From Triplophysa rosa (Eukaryota; Chordata; Actinopteri; Cypriniformes; Nemacheilidae): a stretch of 64,000 bases of DNA. A program made the position numbers and the translations under genes. The stretch is from positions 5,776,096 through 5,840,095 of the forward strand of contig NC_079898.1 of the NCBI RefSeq assembly GCF_024868665.1. The letters run 5' to 3'. This document shows positions 63,439-64,000 of this stretch, in pieces (the stretch's first letter is position 1; each line of letters starts with the position of its first letter). The notes beneath the pieces were generated by a model. The model was not told where the DNA came from. It was given only the letters and a program-made list of their open reading frames with translations, and made no database searches.

Positions 63439-64000
63439 ATGCCTTTTCCGCCGATAAACCTGCACTCGCGGATAGCATCGCCAAGAAAGGAGCTATTCAG
63501 GAAAAAGAAGAGCAGAGATAACGTCGCGCCTCCTCAATCCACGGTAAATCCAAGGACGGAAGACAACGAGGAGTCGGAGAAGAATAAACTGGCGTCGCCG
63601 TGGCCATTGGGACATGTAAAACAGCACGGACGACACAAGCCGACCCGAGTCCCTGCCGATCCCGAGACGGACAGCAAACATCCATGGCTGAGCGTCCCCA
63701 AACCCTTGGCTACCTCATGCGAAAGCGTCCCGCGGTCCAGCTCCGGAGAATCCAGCCATAAATATTCCTCCAGGACGTCTTTCCCAAAAGAAGAAGGCGA
63801 GCAAGAGATCCACTTCTCACTCAGCCTAACACCCGAAGCCATCCTGGTCATCCAGAAGCGCAACCTGGAGAAGCAGATGATGGCCAAGCAGCAGAAGTGC
63901 TGCGCATCCGCGGACCTCAGACACCGGCGGGTTTTTCCATCCAAGAGAGCGCAGAGCAGCTCCAACAACAAGAGCACCGGACCTGTTGCCAAGCTCGAAG
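63439..64000 (+). CDS. prr18: Proline-rich protein 18, 5' part, runs off the window
   Basis: Open frame of 187 codons with no stop before the window end. ATG has A at -3, and an in-frame TAA lies 12 nt upstream at 63427, so this is the likely start. The N-terminus MPFPPI matches vertebrate PRR18. The clearest signature is the segment from about residue 125, LSLTPEAILVIQKRNLEKQ, matching LNLTPEAVLVIQRRHLEKQ of the human protein. The rest is basic, Ser/Pro/Lys rich and of low complexity, less proline-rich than the human protein. PRR18 has no established biochemical role. The position just after sft2d1 matches human 6q27. The human protein is about 295 residues, so roughly 100 are missing here. 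Confidence 0.9.
   Translation, partial: MPFPPINLHSRIASPRKELFRKKKSRDNVAPPQSTVNPRTEDNEESEKNKLASPWPLGHVKQHGRHKPTRVPADPETDSKHPWLSVPKPLATSCESVPRSSSGESSHKYSSRTSFPKEEGEQEIHFSLSLTPEAILVIQKRNLEKQMMAKQQKCCASADLRHRRVFPSKRAQSSSNNKSTGPVAKLE

Noticed and set aside
63534..63992. 152-codon frame on the minus strand
   Set aside because: It overlaps prr18 antisense; the plus-strand product has the family signature and the minus-strand one has none.

Overview
The window is nuclear DNA of a teleost fish, most likely a cyprinid. The genes are split by GT-AG introns, the proteins are vertebrate, and the introns are packed with the palindromic miniature transposons, L2-type LINE tails and simple repeats typical of carp-like genomes. 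There is nothing prokaryotic, no CRISPR array, and no rRNA or tRNA gene that I can recognise.

Three protein genes lie head to tail on the + strand. (1) 6187-41665 carries 20 coding exons of rps6ka2 (ribosomal S6 kinase alpha-2, RSK3). Joined, they give an uninterrupted 700-residue reading frame from just upstream of the N-terminal kinase domain to the natural stop; the first coding exon or exons lie upstream of the window or were not recognised. (2) 44669-60782 carries all eight coding exons of sft2d1, a 161-residue four-pass Golgi/endosome membrane protein, behind a CpG-type promoter with E-box, NRF1 and paired CCAAT motifs. (3) 63439-64000 is the 5' part of prr18, a proline-rich protein open to the end of the window.

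The order rps6ka2 - sft2d1 - prr18 matches human 6q27. Human MPC1, which lies between RPS6KA2 and SFT2D1, is not recognisable here.

Most of the remaining sequence is mobile DNA: a 5'-truncated L2-type LINE with an intact YADD motif and one late stop codon (10187-11905); two solo LTRs of one family, each with a perfect 5-bp target duplication (19366-20002 and 30495-31063); two hAT-type elements with perfect 8-bp duplications (1329-2719 and 51599-51911); about ten copies of an Angel-like palindromic MITE in two subfamilies; and several other inverted-repeat families, some nested in one another (29351-31724 and 39690-40193). One element (53977-54851) carries a small open exon with a good start context and a splice donor.

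The genes are not an operon and no functional link between them is implied beyond conserved synteny. RSK3 is a cytoplasmic and nuclear kinase acting downstream of ERK. SFT2D1 belongs to a family linked to retrograde vesicle fusion at the Golgi. PRR18 has no established function. I found no convincing new biological system; the most useful observations concern transposon nesting, repeats close to exons, a tandem splice acceptor, and the missing mpc1.
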